DNA of 64,000 nt from Flavobacterium sp. J372 (lineage in GTDB: Bacteria; Bacteroidota; Bacteroidia; Flavobacteriales; Flavobacteriaceae). Shown here in pieces: positions 56,401 to 64,000 of this stretch. The stretch lies in contig NZ_JAJOMZ010000004.1 of the NCBI RefSeq assembly GCF_024699965.1, positions 2,636,001 to 2,700,000 of the forward strand. The letters run 5' to 3'. Under the pieces are notes generated by a model, which did no database searches, was not told the origin of the DNA, and saw only the letters and a list, made by a program, of their open reading frames with translations. A program made the translations under genes and the position numbers. Position 1 is the stretch's first letter. Each line of letters starts with the position of its first letter.

Positions 56401-57465
56401 ATGATAAAGAAAAAACACGTACTGCCGCTTTTACTCCTCCTGCAAATCATCATCGTCAACATATTGGCGGCCTTTCCAGAGTTTGTAGAGAAGTATTACA
56501 GTAACGGTCTCTACCCTTTTATCGCGGCGGGTTCCAGGAGTATATTCGGACTGGTGCCGTTTTCGGTGGGCGACATTATTTACGGCATTGTGCTGGTATT
56601 TGCTTTTAGATGGCTTTGGCTAAAGCGTAAAACATGGGGCAGGGCGCTTTGGGGTAATGTGCTGGGGCTGCTGTCGTTCATGTCGGTTTTTTACTTCCTG
56701 TTCCACCTTCTTTGGGCAATGAACTACCACCGCGTCCCGCTTCATGAAAAAATGGGAATGGAAAAGAAATATGAACTGGCAGAGCTTATACCGTTTACCA
56801 AAAAACTCATCGCGAAGACCAACGCCATGCAGGTGCAGATTACAGGTAACGATTCTACTAAGGTTGTTAATCCCTACACTATCGCGCAGATATATGACAT
56901 GTCACTGAACGGATACAACAGGGTCTCTGCAAAATACCTGTACTTTAAGTATGAAAGAGAAAGCATAAAGTCATCACTGATAAGCACACCGCTGTCTTAC
57001 ATGGGCTTTGGCGGCTACCTTAACCCGTTTACTAATGAGGCACAAGTAAATGCTAACCTGCCACTATATAACCTCCCTACAACTACCTGCCACGAAATGG
57101 CCCACCAGATTGGCTATGCCAGCGAAAGCGAGGCCAACTTCATAGGCTACCTGGCATCGGTTGATAATGAAGATGTTTACTTTCAGTATTCGGGTTACTC
57201 TTTTGCCTTGAAATATTGTATGCGCAGCATTGAAAAATTGGATGAGAAAACCGCCGAAAGCCTTGTGCCACTCATCAACAAGGGCGTTCGCAAAAACTTT
57301 AAAGAAAGTAAAGACTTTAATGAAAAGTATTCGTCATTCATAGAAACCGGGTTTGAATTTTTCTACGATAACTTCCTTAAGCTCAACAAGCAGAAAGACG
57401 GGCTTGAGGGTTACAGCAAGTTTGTTGGGCTGCTGGTTAATTACCACAAGCAAAAAGAATTATAG
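56401..57465 (+). CDS. DUF3810 family putative membrane metallopeptidase
   Basis: This 354-residue protein begins MIKKKHVLPLLLLLQIIIVN with three hydrophobic N-terminal segments up to about residue 110, followed by a soluble domain. A zinc-protease signature HExxH is visible as TTCHEMAHQIGYASESEANF, with a Glu 14 residues later as the candidate third ligand. It fits DUF3810. Location: cytoplasmic membrane. Substrate unknown. ATG 56401 is chosen over an upstream TTG (56395). Confidence 0.85.
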   Translation: MIKKKHVLPLLLLLQIIIVNILAAFPEFVEKYYSNGLYPFIAAGSRSIFGLVPFSVGDIIYGIVLVFAFRWLWLKRKTWGRALWGNVLGLLSFMSVFYFLFHLLWAMNYHRVPLHEKMGMEKKYELAELIPFTKKLIAKTNAMQVQITGNDSTKVVNPYTIAQIYDMSLNGYNRVSAKYLYFKYERESIKSSLISTPLSYMGFGGYLNPFTNEAQVNANLPLYNLPTTTCHEMAHQIGYASESEANFIGYLASVDNEDVYFQYSGYSFALKYCMRSIEKLDEKTAESLVPLINKGVRKNFKESKDFNEKYSSFIETGFEFFYDNFLKLNKQKDGLEGYSKFVGLLVNYHKQKEL

Positions 57466-57507
57466 CCACTCTGTAACATTTATGGTTTAAAGACTACCTA
57501 TAGCAAT

Positions 57508-58002
57508 ATGGCAACTTCATCAGAGCAATCTTTTGTAACGCAGCTTCAGCAGAACCAAAACCTGATCCACAAGATTTGCAGGCTGTATACCAATGATGAA
57601 GATTCGCACAAAGACCTTTTCCAGGAAATAACCATACAGCTCTGGAAGGCCTATCCGCAATTCAGGGGCGACAGCAAATTCACAACGTGGGCCTATCGAG
57701 TGGGGCTTAATACTGCCATCACGCTTTATCGCAAAAAAAAGCGCAGTATAGATACCATTGAGTTTGATACCAAAATACACCGCTTTACACATGATGAGTA
57801 CAATTATGAAGAGGAAGAGCATATAAAACTGCTGTACCAGGCTGTGCACCAGCTTAATGATATTGAGAAAGCGCTGGTGTTCATGTATCTTGAAGATAAA
57901 GATTATGCAGAGATAGCTGAAACACTGGGTATCAGCGAAGTAAATGCCCGCGTAAAAATGAACAGGATTAAAGGAAAACTGAAAAAAATACTTAATCCGT
58001 AA
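57508..58002 (+). CDS. ECF-type RNA polymerase sigma factor
   Basis: This 164-residue sigma-70 group 4 factor has region 2 around DLFQEITIQLWKAYPQFRGD (DNA -10 recognition and core binding) and region 4 in YAEIAETLGISEVNARVKMN (helix-turn-helix). It lacks regions 1 and 3. It directs polymerase to a set of stress or envelope genes. A 15-nt gap leads to the next gene, a membrane protein that may regulate it. Confidence 0.92.
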   Translation: MATSSEQSFVTQLQQNQNLIHKICRLYTNDEDSHKDLFQEITIQLWKAYPQFRGDSKFTTWAYRVGLNTAITLYRKKKRSIDTIEFDTKIHRFTHDEYNYEEEEHIKLLYQAVHQLNDIEKALVFMYLEDKDYAEIAETLGISEVNARVKMNRIKGKLKKILNP

Positions 58003-58017
58003 CAGGATGAATTGAAT

Positions 58018-58659
58018 ATGGAAGAGTTAGATAAACTAAAAAGAGACTGGCAGCGCAATGATAGCCTGTTCCCGAAATTTTCGGAAGCAGACCTGTACAA
58101 GATGCTGCACAAAAAGTCGTCGTCAATTGTAAAATGGATATTGATAATCAGTATCCTTGAGTTTGCGTTCTGGCTGCTCATATCCTTCTGTATGCGTGGC
58201 AGCAACGCCAATAGGCAACTCGAGAACCTCGATATTCAATATATCACCACACCTATGACTATTATAGGCTATCTTATCATACTGTACTTTTTCTACAGGT
58301 TTTACATCAACTACCGTAAAATCACTGCAACGGATAATGTAAAAAAACTGATGGCTACGATACTCAATACCCGTAAGGCCGTAAACCAGTACATCATCGT
58401 GAATATTGTATGGATTATCATAAGCTGTATCGTGATATTCACCATTTATTTCTATAAAGATGAAAGGCTTAACGAGGCGCTTCACCAAAGCGAAAAAAAT
58501 GGCACAGAGACGACATTTTACCTAATATACATTATTGGGACGGTTATAAGCCTTGCTGCCTTCATAGGTATTATATGGGGCTTTTACAAGCTTATATATG
58601 GCATACTGCTAAAAAGGCTGCACAGGAACTATAACGAACTTAAAAAAATAGACTTTTAA
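58018..58659 (+). CDS. membrane protein paired with the ECF sigma factor (candidate anti-sigma)
   Basis: This 213-residue protein has a short cytoplasmic N-terminus (MEELDKLKRDWQRNDSLFPK, then DLYKMLHKKSSSIVKWIL) and four hydrophobic helices, without any enzyme motif. It is not an HTH or FecR-type protein. Position immediately after the sigma gene suggests that it holds the sigma factor at the membrane; this is inference. Homologues in flavobacteria have been labelled beta-carotene monooxygenase, which nothing in the sequence supports. ATG 58018 is preferred over TTG 58012. Confidence 0.7.
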   Translation: MEELDKLKRDWQRNDSLFPKFSEADLYKMLHKKSSSIVKWILIISILEFAFWLLISFCMRGSNANRQLENLDIQYITTPMTIIGYLIILYFFYRFYINYRKITATDNVKKLMATILNTRKAVNQYIIVNIVWIIISCIVIFTIYFYKDERLNEALHQSEKNGTETTFYLIYIIGTVISLAAFIGIIWGFYKLIYGILLKRLHRNYNELKKIDF

Positions 58660-58661
58660 AC

Positions 58662-59515
58662 ATGAAAAAGATTTTACTGGCGCTGCTTGCCGTTGCAGGA
58701 TTTACCGCCAATGCCCAAAAACTTGACAATGCCCTGCTGTGGAAAATCACCGGCAAAGGGTTAACCCAACCGTCATACCTTTTCGGTACCATACATATCA
58801 CCTGTGATGCCACGCTTGATGCTAAAACCAAAAAGGCGCTTGATGATACGAAGCAAATTTACCTGGAGCTTGATATGGATGACCCCGGCATGCAGGCAGC
58901 CATGATGGGCGGCATAATGATGAAGGATGGCGTTACAATGAGTTCACTCGTTTCTGCGGAAGATTTTAAGATTGTAGATGAATTCCTGACAAAAAACGTT
59001 AGGATGTCGGCCAAAATGATGGACAGCTTTAAGCCGGCGCTAATTTCAGCAATGCTGTACCCGAAGATGATTGACTGCCCTATGCAGAGTTTTGAGATGG
59101 AGCTGATGAAGGAAGCCGTGGCACAAAATGAAGAGATACTGGGACTGGAATCTGTAGCCGACCAAATGAATGTGTTTGATGCGATACCTTACAAAGACCA
59201 AATGAATGAGCTGGTGAAAACTGCCAAAGGCGGCATTAATAAAGACAAAAAAGAATTTGCAAAACTTATGGCTGTGTATCAAAGCAAAGATATTGAAGGC
59301 ATGCACAAACTGATGGATGAAAGCGAGAACAAAATGTACTCGAAGTTTGAAGATGTAATGCTTGATAACCGCAATAAAAAATGGATACCGGTGATTGAGG
59401 CGGCAGCAAAAAGACACCTACTTTCTTTGCTGTCGGCGCGGCACACCTGGCCGGAGATAACGGCGTGATAAAACTATTGCGAAAAGCGGGGTACAAAGTT
59501 GAAGCGGTAAAATAA
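58662..59515 (+). CDS. TraB/GumN family protein, frameshifted near C-terminus
   Basis: The intact protein would be 284 residues with signal peptide MKKILLALLAVAGFTANAQ and the TraB/GumN domain (LLWKITGKGLTQPSYLFGTI HI, then YLELDMDDP). The frame as given ends LSARHTWPEITA at 59468. Adding one A at 59408-59412 gives KKTPTFFAVGAAHLAGDNGV and the family end GHL-type motif to a stop at 59513-59515. Relatives are metalloprotease-like proteins of the Tiki superfamily. It follows the sigma partner by 2 nt, so it may be one operon with them. Confidence 0.85.
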
Positions 59516-59516
59516 A

Positions 59517-59548
59517 AAAAGAGAGGCTATCACCTCTCTTTTTTTAAT
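59517..59548. terminator. bidirectional terminator between TraB and PlsC genes
   Basis: GAGAGG (59521-59526) and CCTCTC (59533-59538) with flanking A7 and T7 runs between convergent genes. Confidence 0.8.
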
Positions 59549-60347
59549 ATCTCCATTGCCTTTGCACGTTCAGTTGTTCTTCAGCTTCGATCACTTCATT
59601 CGGAATCACCTTCAGGAAAGACGGGTGCTGCTCTATGGCGTACTCTATTTTCTCTAAAATTGACTCGACTGATTCATTCTCATAATCAATTTCAAGCGGT
59701 TCTTTTATGATGAAAGACTGCAGTATGCCTTTTTTCTTCATACGTAATCCCTTCTTATCAAATGAACGGCGGAAACCGTCAATCACAATAGGCACTACTA
59801 TGGGCTTATGCTGCTTTATGATATGGGCAGTACCTTTCCTGATAGGCTTAAACGGTTTGGTTGTACCCTGCGGGAAGGTTATCACCCACCCGTCTTCAAG
59901 CGCTATGCGTATATTCTCGGTATCATTTGGGTTTACCTCGCGCTGTACATCTTTACCTTTAGCACGCCAGGTACGTTCAACTGTGATTGCCCCGGCGTAA
60001 GATAATATACGCGGCAGCAGGCCTTCTTTCATCGTTTCTTTGGCCGCTACATAATACATATTCAGCTTAGGGTGCCATATGTAGCCCACATTCTTAATGT
60101 TGTCTTCACGGCCTTTTAATGCAGCGTTGAATACATGGAACATGGCCACAACATCGGCAAAATAAGTCTGGTGGTTTGATATGAAAAGGACATTTCTGTC
60201 GGGCAGCGCACGTATGATTTCGCTACCGTCAATAAACAGCTCGTTGAAGCCGCGATACCTGCGGTGGGTTAGCACCCCAAACACACGTATCAGCCATTTT
60301 TTTAGGAAAAGTATATGCCCGAAAGGATTTCTTTTAAATAATCCCAT
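59544..60347 (-). CDS. 1-acyl-sn-glycerol-3-phosphate acyltransferase-like (PlsC family)
   Basis: This 267-residue acyltransferase has the acyl-acceptor block NHQTYFADVVAMFHV and the substrate block TFPQGTTKPFKPIRKGTAHI. The usual catalytic HX4D spacing (NHxxxxD) is HX5D here (HQTYFAD), a variant that I recall as common in flavobacterial members. It would transfer an acyl chain to lysophosphatidate in membrane lipid synthesis; the specific acceptor is inferred. Confidence 0.85.
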   Translation of the reverse strand: MGLFKRNPFGHILFLKKWLIRVFGVLTHRRYRGFNELFIDGSEIIRALPDRNVLFISNHQTYFADVVAMFHVFNAALKGREDNIKNVGYIWHPKLNMYYVAAKETMKEGLLPRILSYAGAITVERTWRAKGKDVQREVNPNDTENIRIALEDGWVITFPQGTTKPFKPIRKGTAHIIKQHKPIVVPIVIDGFRRSFDKKGLRMKKKGILQSFIIKEPLEIDYENESVESILEKIEYAIEQHPSFLKVIPNEVIEAEEQLNVQRQWRY

Positions 60348-60386
60348 AGTAAAGTAAAATCAAACGGCAAACTTACAAAAACCCCG

Positions 60387-61028
60387 CTATTTTATAGCCG
60401 TTTTTATGGTTTCTTTAAGCTCGCTGAGTATCATTGCAGTAGCTCCCCAAACAATATTTCCTTCAATGATAAATGAGGGAACCATAATGTGCTGTTTGTA
60501 TGATGTTTGCATTGGCATTTCAGCTATGGTTGAGTCATCAAGAAAAACAGACATCGGCATCTCTATGATTTCAGAAACTTCAGCCGGGTTGGGCGCAAAT
60601 ACAGGCTCTTCTGTCAGCAGGCCCAAAAAAGGATATACCAGGAAGTTGCTTGGCGGTATGTAAATTTCACTGAAGGGCATTACTACCTCAATTTCGCTCT
60701 GCGCTATGCCTACTTCCTCAAAAGTCTCTCGCAGCGCTGTCGCCATAAAATCTTTGTCTTCCGGCTCTGCCTTACCGCCAGGGAAAGATATTTGTGCCGA
60801 GTGTATTCCCGGGTATGTATTTCGCTTTATCAGTACAATATGAGCTTCCCCTGCCTTTGGATAAGCCAGCATCATCACGGCCGATTTTTTGGGCTTAAGC
60901 TTTTCATATTCAGCTTCCGGCAATGAGACAGGTCTACCCAACGGAGCCATTTTAAGATGTGCTGTGCCCCCCGGAAGCTGCTGCTGTAGTATTTTCGGTA
61001 TATATTTAGTAAATTCGGCAAATGTCAT
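60387..61028 (-). CDS. NUDIX hydrolase, CoA-pyrophosphatase-like
   Basis: This 213-residue hydrolase has the Nudix box GGKAEPEDKDFMATALRETF EEVGI (GX5EX7REUXEEXGU), with the NUDT7/NUDT8-like flanks (IHSAQISFPGGK). Such enzymes cut CoA or acyl-CoA to phosphopantetheine and 3',5'-ADP. The ATG at 61028 (MTFAEFTKYIPKILQQQLPG) is preferred over 61097 because the longer N-terminus overlaps the divergent DUF4268 gene. Its substrate is inferred from family resemblance. Confidence 0.88.
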   Translation of the reverse strand: MTFAEFTKYIPKILQQQLPGGTAHLKMAPLGRPVSLPEAEYEKLKPKKSAVMMLAYPKAGEAHIVLIKRNTYPGIHSAQISFPGGKAEPEDKDFMATALRETFEEVGIAQSEIEVVMPFSEIYIPPSNFLVYPFLGLLTEEPVFAPNPAEVSEIIEMPMSVFLDDSTIAEMPMQTSYKQHIMVPSFIIEGNIVWGATAMILSELKETIKTAIK

Positions 61029-61073
61029 TATATGGCTTTGAAGCATAAATATAAACATTAATACGTTAAACAA

Positions 61074-61502
61074 ATGTTCAGTAAGGCGGAAGCGCAAAAA
61101 ATGAAGAAGGATTTCTGGACGGCTTTTGCCGAAGCCTATCCCCGTAAATGGCTTTTGTATGATACCAAAATAAAAGACCTGTCGCTTAAATTTTATGTAG
61201 ACAATAAAAAGGCGCAGGTAATGATTGACATTGACAGCCGCGATGATGCCAAACGCTATGATTACTTTGAAAAACTGGAATCACTAAAAGCCATTTTGCT
61301 TGAAGAATACCTGCCTGATGCTGTTTTTGAAAAAGACTTTTACCTGGAAACCGGCAAGGCTGTAAGCCGCGTTTGGGTAGAGCTGCCGGGCATAAGCCTG
61401 TATAATATGGCCAGCTGGGCTGCAACCTTCAGGTTTTTTAATATCACCATGGATGCTTTTGAGCGCTTCTTCTATGAATATGAAGATATCATAAGGGGAT
61501 AA
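61074..61502 (+). CDS. DUF4268 domain protein
   Basis: This 142-residue cytoplasmic protein matches DUF4268 over its length (MFSKAEAQKMKKDFWTAFAE, then LKFYVDNKKAQVMIDIDSRD, and FNITMDAFERFFYEYEDIIR). The fold is similar to restriction-enzyme-like nucleases in some DUF4268 relatives, but I see no clear catalytic PD-(D/E)XK residues. The function is unknown. It is divergent from the NUDIX gene. Confidence 0.82.
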   Translation: MFSKAEAQKMKKDFWTAFAEAYPRKWLLYDTKIKDLSLKFYVDNKKAQVMIDIDSRDDAKRYDYFEKLESLKAILLEEYLPDAVFEKDFYLETGKAVSRVWVELPGISLYNMASWAATFRFFNITMDAFERFFYEYEDIIRG

Positions 61503-61504
61503 AA

Positions 61505-61540
61505 TAAAAATCCCCCCGAAACTTGCGGAGGGATTTTTTG
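61505..61540. terminator. bidirectional terminator before the T9SS adhesin gene
   Basis: AATCCCCCCG and CGGAGGGATT (one mismatch) around an AAACTTG loop, flanked by A and T runs. Confidence 0.75.
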
Positions 61541-61555
61541 GTTGTGAAGAATTGA

Positions 61556-64000
61556 TTACCGGATCATTGCAAAATGCCCCTTGTATTCGCGTCCATCAGC
61601 CCGTGTTACCACAAACCAATAATCTGTACTTGGCAGGCGCTGCCCGTTTAGCGTGCCGTCCCAGCCTTCATTTGTTCCTGTAAAGCCTGTTATAAGCTTT
61701 CCGTACCTGTCATATATCTGTACTTTCATTTTCGGCTCAAGTATAGAATATTTAATTTGCCAGTTGTCATGTATACCATCTCCGTTTGGCGTGAAGTATT
61801 TAGGGTAGTATAACAATACTACTTCTTTCACGTCATAGCCGCAGCTTAAATCGTCTTTCACATACACATCGTATTTGCCCATCGGTAGGTTGGTAAATGT
61901 GTTCTCTTCCTGGAAGTTGATACCGTCTATCGAATACATAATATTATCGGCGCCGGTTGCATGTATAGTAATACTGTTATCGTTCTCAGACCAGTCTTGA
62001 GTTTCAATTTTGGTAATCTTAGGTGTAGATGATGCCTGGATTGTTACATCAGCAAAACCCTGGCAGGTAACATTACCGTATTTTTTCTCAACAAATACAG
62101 TATACTCACCCGGCTCTGTTACATATATTGTCCTGCCGGTCATACCGTTAGACCATGTGTAAGAAAGGTATCCTGCACTTGCTGTAATCGCTATCGGGTT
62201 ATTGTTACAAACTTTACCTTCAGTAGTAATCTGCGGGTCCGGCGTTACACCGCGGAACAGCTTGAAGCTGGTAGTGCCGTGGCATATAGGTATCTCCCTG
62301 TGTACAAGCCTTGCGTATATTGTTTTGCCGTCAGTTCCCGGAGTATAAAAATCAGGAAGCTCATTAACACCTGCATCAGCATCAGCCTGTGTGGCGTGAT
62401 ATGTAATGATGTACATAGCTGCCGGAAGCGGGCCAAGAACGTCGGCATCTTTAGACGTAAGATCAAATTCTGCATCACCGTCACAATTCACAACATCTGT
62501 AGGCTTGCTGGCTTCAGCGATTGATGGCAATGTACGAAGGCTGAATTGTTTAGGTATTATATTACCGCATGCATCTTCAACCTGGAAAACATAATCAGCC
62601 GGTTCAAGGTTTGTAAACAGGTTGTTGCTGCCATTATTTATAAGGAATGGCTGTCCGTTTTTCCTGATGATCTTGTAAGCCGTTGGGTACCCTGTGGCTT
62701 CAATGTAAACATCTCCGGGCTGTCCCACACATGACAGTGAATAAGCATTTGATACCGAAAGGCCATCTTTGTATTCAAATTCAGATACCACACTCACACA
62801 AATAGTATTTGTAGCAGTGCCGCCGCCAAAAGCCTCAAACTTTTTAAGCACCCTGAATTTTCCTGCAAAGTTCAGGTTTGACCTTGTAGCGTTGTTATTA
62901 AGCCTGATACCGTTTGAAGCTGTTGGGTTAGTACCTTCAACATATGCCGCACCGGTACCTGCCGGATGGCCCCATGTGTTGGTGGCAGGGTTAAACTTCT
63001 GAAGCCAGAATGCACCGCCTTCAGTACCATTGCTGTTATCAGAAACCTTCACTGCAAAGCCACCGCAATTTGCTGTATATGTTACAATATTTACAGGTTG
63101 GCGGTAACCCTGCACATTTACAGAAAGCTCTTTAGTTACGCCGCAAACATCAGTTCCTTTTAAAGTGTAAGTTCCTTCAGGAAGATTATTGATATACAAA
63201 TCACCCGCACTGTTAATAAGCGATGTAACGTTGTACGGAAGTGCGTGGCCGAATGATGCAGGCGCAGCAGTTACGTAGGCCGCATTCAGGTCGCCATTGC
63301 CACTGCGGAAACGTACCGTACCCATATTTGCAGCACAATCTGGCAATGTAGCAATATTAAAGTTTTTCTCTACATATGGCGGTACTTCAATATCCTTAAC
63401 ATATGTGTTGCCGCAATCATCAGTAAATTCAATTGTATATACTCCCAGGGGAAGGTTATTTAATGTTACAACACCGGCATTGCTGATAGTAGATGTAACA
63501 TCTTTAGGCAATGGTTGTGTGTAAGTAGCAGGCGCTGAAATAATTGTAGCGGTAACAACCTTTTGTCCTGCAATACTTATCCTTATCCTGCCGAATAGCG
63601 AGAAACAACCATTGTTTGTACCTTTGGCAGATACTGAAAGTTCAGACATTTCTACAACTAGAGATTCTGTTTTAGTACGGCCGCAGGCATCTGTAACCTC
63701 TACAGTGTAATTTCCAAGCGGTACATGGTTTGTTTCGCTGCCAAACTGTAGTGAAGTATTTGTTTGAGGGCCTTGGTATGCAGCGTTGTAAGCAATTGGG
63801 TTAAAGTCTGCCGGAGCAGTGATGAAGCTTATTGTATAAGGCGCCATGTGCATTGATGGAGTAACCGTTAGATATTTATATCCGCATTTTGCATCAGCAG
63901 CACCGAGAGTAAGCTTAATTTCAGGATTTACCTCATTATCATCCTTTTCATAAATGTTATTACAATTATCTGTAACCTTCAGTTCGTAAGTGTAGCTTTC
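61556..64000 (-). CDS. secreted T9SS type B (gliding-associated C-terminal) adhesin-like protein, partial
   Basis: The frame is open to the window edge, so the N-terminus is missing; about 815 residues are visible. It shows several Ig-like repeats of about 95 residues, each with a pair of cysteines (EVTDACGRTKTESL; FTDDCGNTYVKDIE; LKGTDVCGVTKELSV). The C-terminus is the type B sorting domain (YFTPNGDGIHDNWQIKYSIL, MKVQIYDRYGKLITGFTG), the gliding motility-associated domain used by T9SS substrates. The protein is likely a large surface adhesin. An internal ATG at 63853 is not taken as the start because the frame and repeats continue beyond it. Confidence 0.88.
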   Translation of the reverse strand, partial: ESYTYELKVTDNCNNIYEKDDNEVNPEIKLTLGAADAKCGYKYLTVTPSMHMAPYTISFITAPADFNPIAYNAAYQGPQTNTSLQFGSETNHVPLGNYTVEVTDACGRTKTESLVVEMSELSVSAKGTNNGCFSLFGRIRISIAGQKVVTATIISAPATYTQPLPKDVTSTISNAGVVTLNNLPLGVYTIEFTDDCGNTYVKDIEVPPYVEKNFNIATLPDCAANMGTVRFRSGNGDLNAAYVTAAPASFGHALPYNVTSLINSAGDLYINNLPEGTYTLKGTDVCGVTKELSVNVQGYRQPVNIVTYTANCGGFAVKVSDNSNGTEGGAFWLQKFNPATNTWGHPAGTGAAYVEGTNPTASNGIRLNNNATRSNLNFAGKFRVLKKFEAFGGGTATNTICVSVVSEFEYKDGLSVSNAYSLSCVGQPGDVYIEATGYPTAYKIIRKNGQPFLINNGSNNLFTNLEPADYVFQVEDACGNIIPKQFSLRTLPSIAEASKPTDVVNCDGDAEFDLTSKDADVLGPLPAAMYIITYHATQADADAGVNELPDFYTPGTDGKTIYARLVHREIPICHGTTSFKLFRGVTPDPQITTEGKVCNNNPIAITASAGYLSYTWSNGMTGRTIYVTEPGEYTVFVEKKYGNVTCQGFADVTIQASSTPKITKIETQDWSENDNSITIHATGADNIMYSIDGINFQEENTFTNLPMGKYDVYVKDDLSCGYDVKEVVLLYYPKYFTPNGDGIHDNWQIKYSILEPKMKVQIYDRYGKLITGFTGTNEGWDGTLNGQRLPSTDYWFVVTRADGREYKGHFAMIR

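Noticed and set aside
58018..58659. Beta-carotene 15,15'-monooxygenase
   Set aside because: No conserved His iron ligands and only four hydrophobic helices; that name in databases appears to be a misannotation.
8962..59412. Frame breaks as phase variation or programmed frameshifting
   Set aside because: They fall in unrelated housekeeping genes, in short ordinary runs, without slippery heptamers or long repeat tracts; error is simpler.
61556..63853. Start of the T9SS adhesin at the ATG 63853
   Set aside because: The frame and its repeat pattern continue without a stop to the end of the window.
1..64000. tRNA, rRNA, insertion sequence, prophage or replication origin
   Set aside because: Read through the intergenic regions and found no tRNA-like cloverleaf, rRNA stretch, transposase, integrase or DnaA-box cluster.

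Overview
The window is chromosomal DNA from a member of the Bacteroidota, most likely a Flavobacteriaceae species close to Flavobacterium. Supporting signs are three or four secreted proteins with type IX secretion (T9SS) C-terminal domains, promoters of the Bacteroidota type (TTG about 19-20 nt upstream of TAnnTTTG), a 1118-residue SecA, a fused B12/GTPase/acyl-CoA mutase of the IcmF type, a crtI-crtB-crtZ carotenoid operon, many DUF families typical of the group, and several families of short dispersed intergenic repeats. No rRNA, tRNA, CRISPR array, prophage or insertion sequence was recognised.

Layout. 0-5.6 kb: Hpt/FAH-hydrolase/exonuclease operon, a VanX-type dipeptidase, a frameshifted 2-oxoacid dehydrogenase E2, a glycosyltransferase and Hsp20, the last with a perfect 14-bp dyad upstream. 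5.7-9.5 kb: ABC-F ATPase, then a repeat-rich block enclosing a small GIY-YIG nuclease gene, a methyltransferase and a small basic protein. 9.6-18.2 kb: DUF6565/DUF4476 proteins, a LolD-like ATPase, cob(I)alamin adenosyltransferase, a DUF2795 protein, SecA and a Na+/H+ antiporter. 18.3-24.4 kb: a 1804-residue modular GH81 beta-1,3-glucanase exported by T9SS, and an outer-membrane barrel. 24.5-29.3 kb: YceI-DoxX-FAD oxidoreductase operon, a coiled-coil protein and TypA. 29.4-33.9 kb: a MerR/B12 regulator with the residues of CarH-type light sensors, directly before crtI-crtB-crtZ, then a toxin-antitoxin pair. 33.9-39.4 kb: secreted proteins (sorbosone-dehydrogenase-like, T9SS, LRR-like) and a 38-residue peptide gene. 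39.5-47.8 kb: IcmF, RarD, two DUF4197 paralogues, a thioredoxin-fold protein, a cobalamin-type binding protein and pyrF. 48-54.7 kb: prfA, a Fur-family regulator, a thioredoxin-reductase-like enzyme with an AraC regulator, and an arsenic operon arsR-DUF6428-arsC-acr3. 54.8-64 kb: pepD, DUF3810, an ECF sigma factor with a membrane partner, TraB-like, PlsC, NUDIX, DUF4268 and a T9SS type B adhesin running off the window.

Two themes stand out. First, adenosylcobalamin links several loci: an adenosyltransferase (12.4 kb), a putative B12 photoreceptor controlling carotenoids (29.5 kb), a B12 mutase (39.5 kb) and a BtuF-like protein (46 kb). Second, the sequence carries about 15 single-base indels, nearly all in homopolymers, which break 12 otherwise well conserved genes. 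This points to uncorrected sequencing errors rather than biological decay, and those genes are annotated here across the break.
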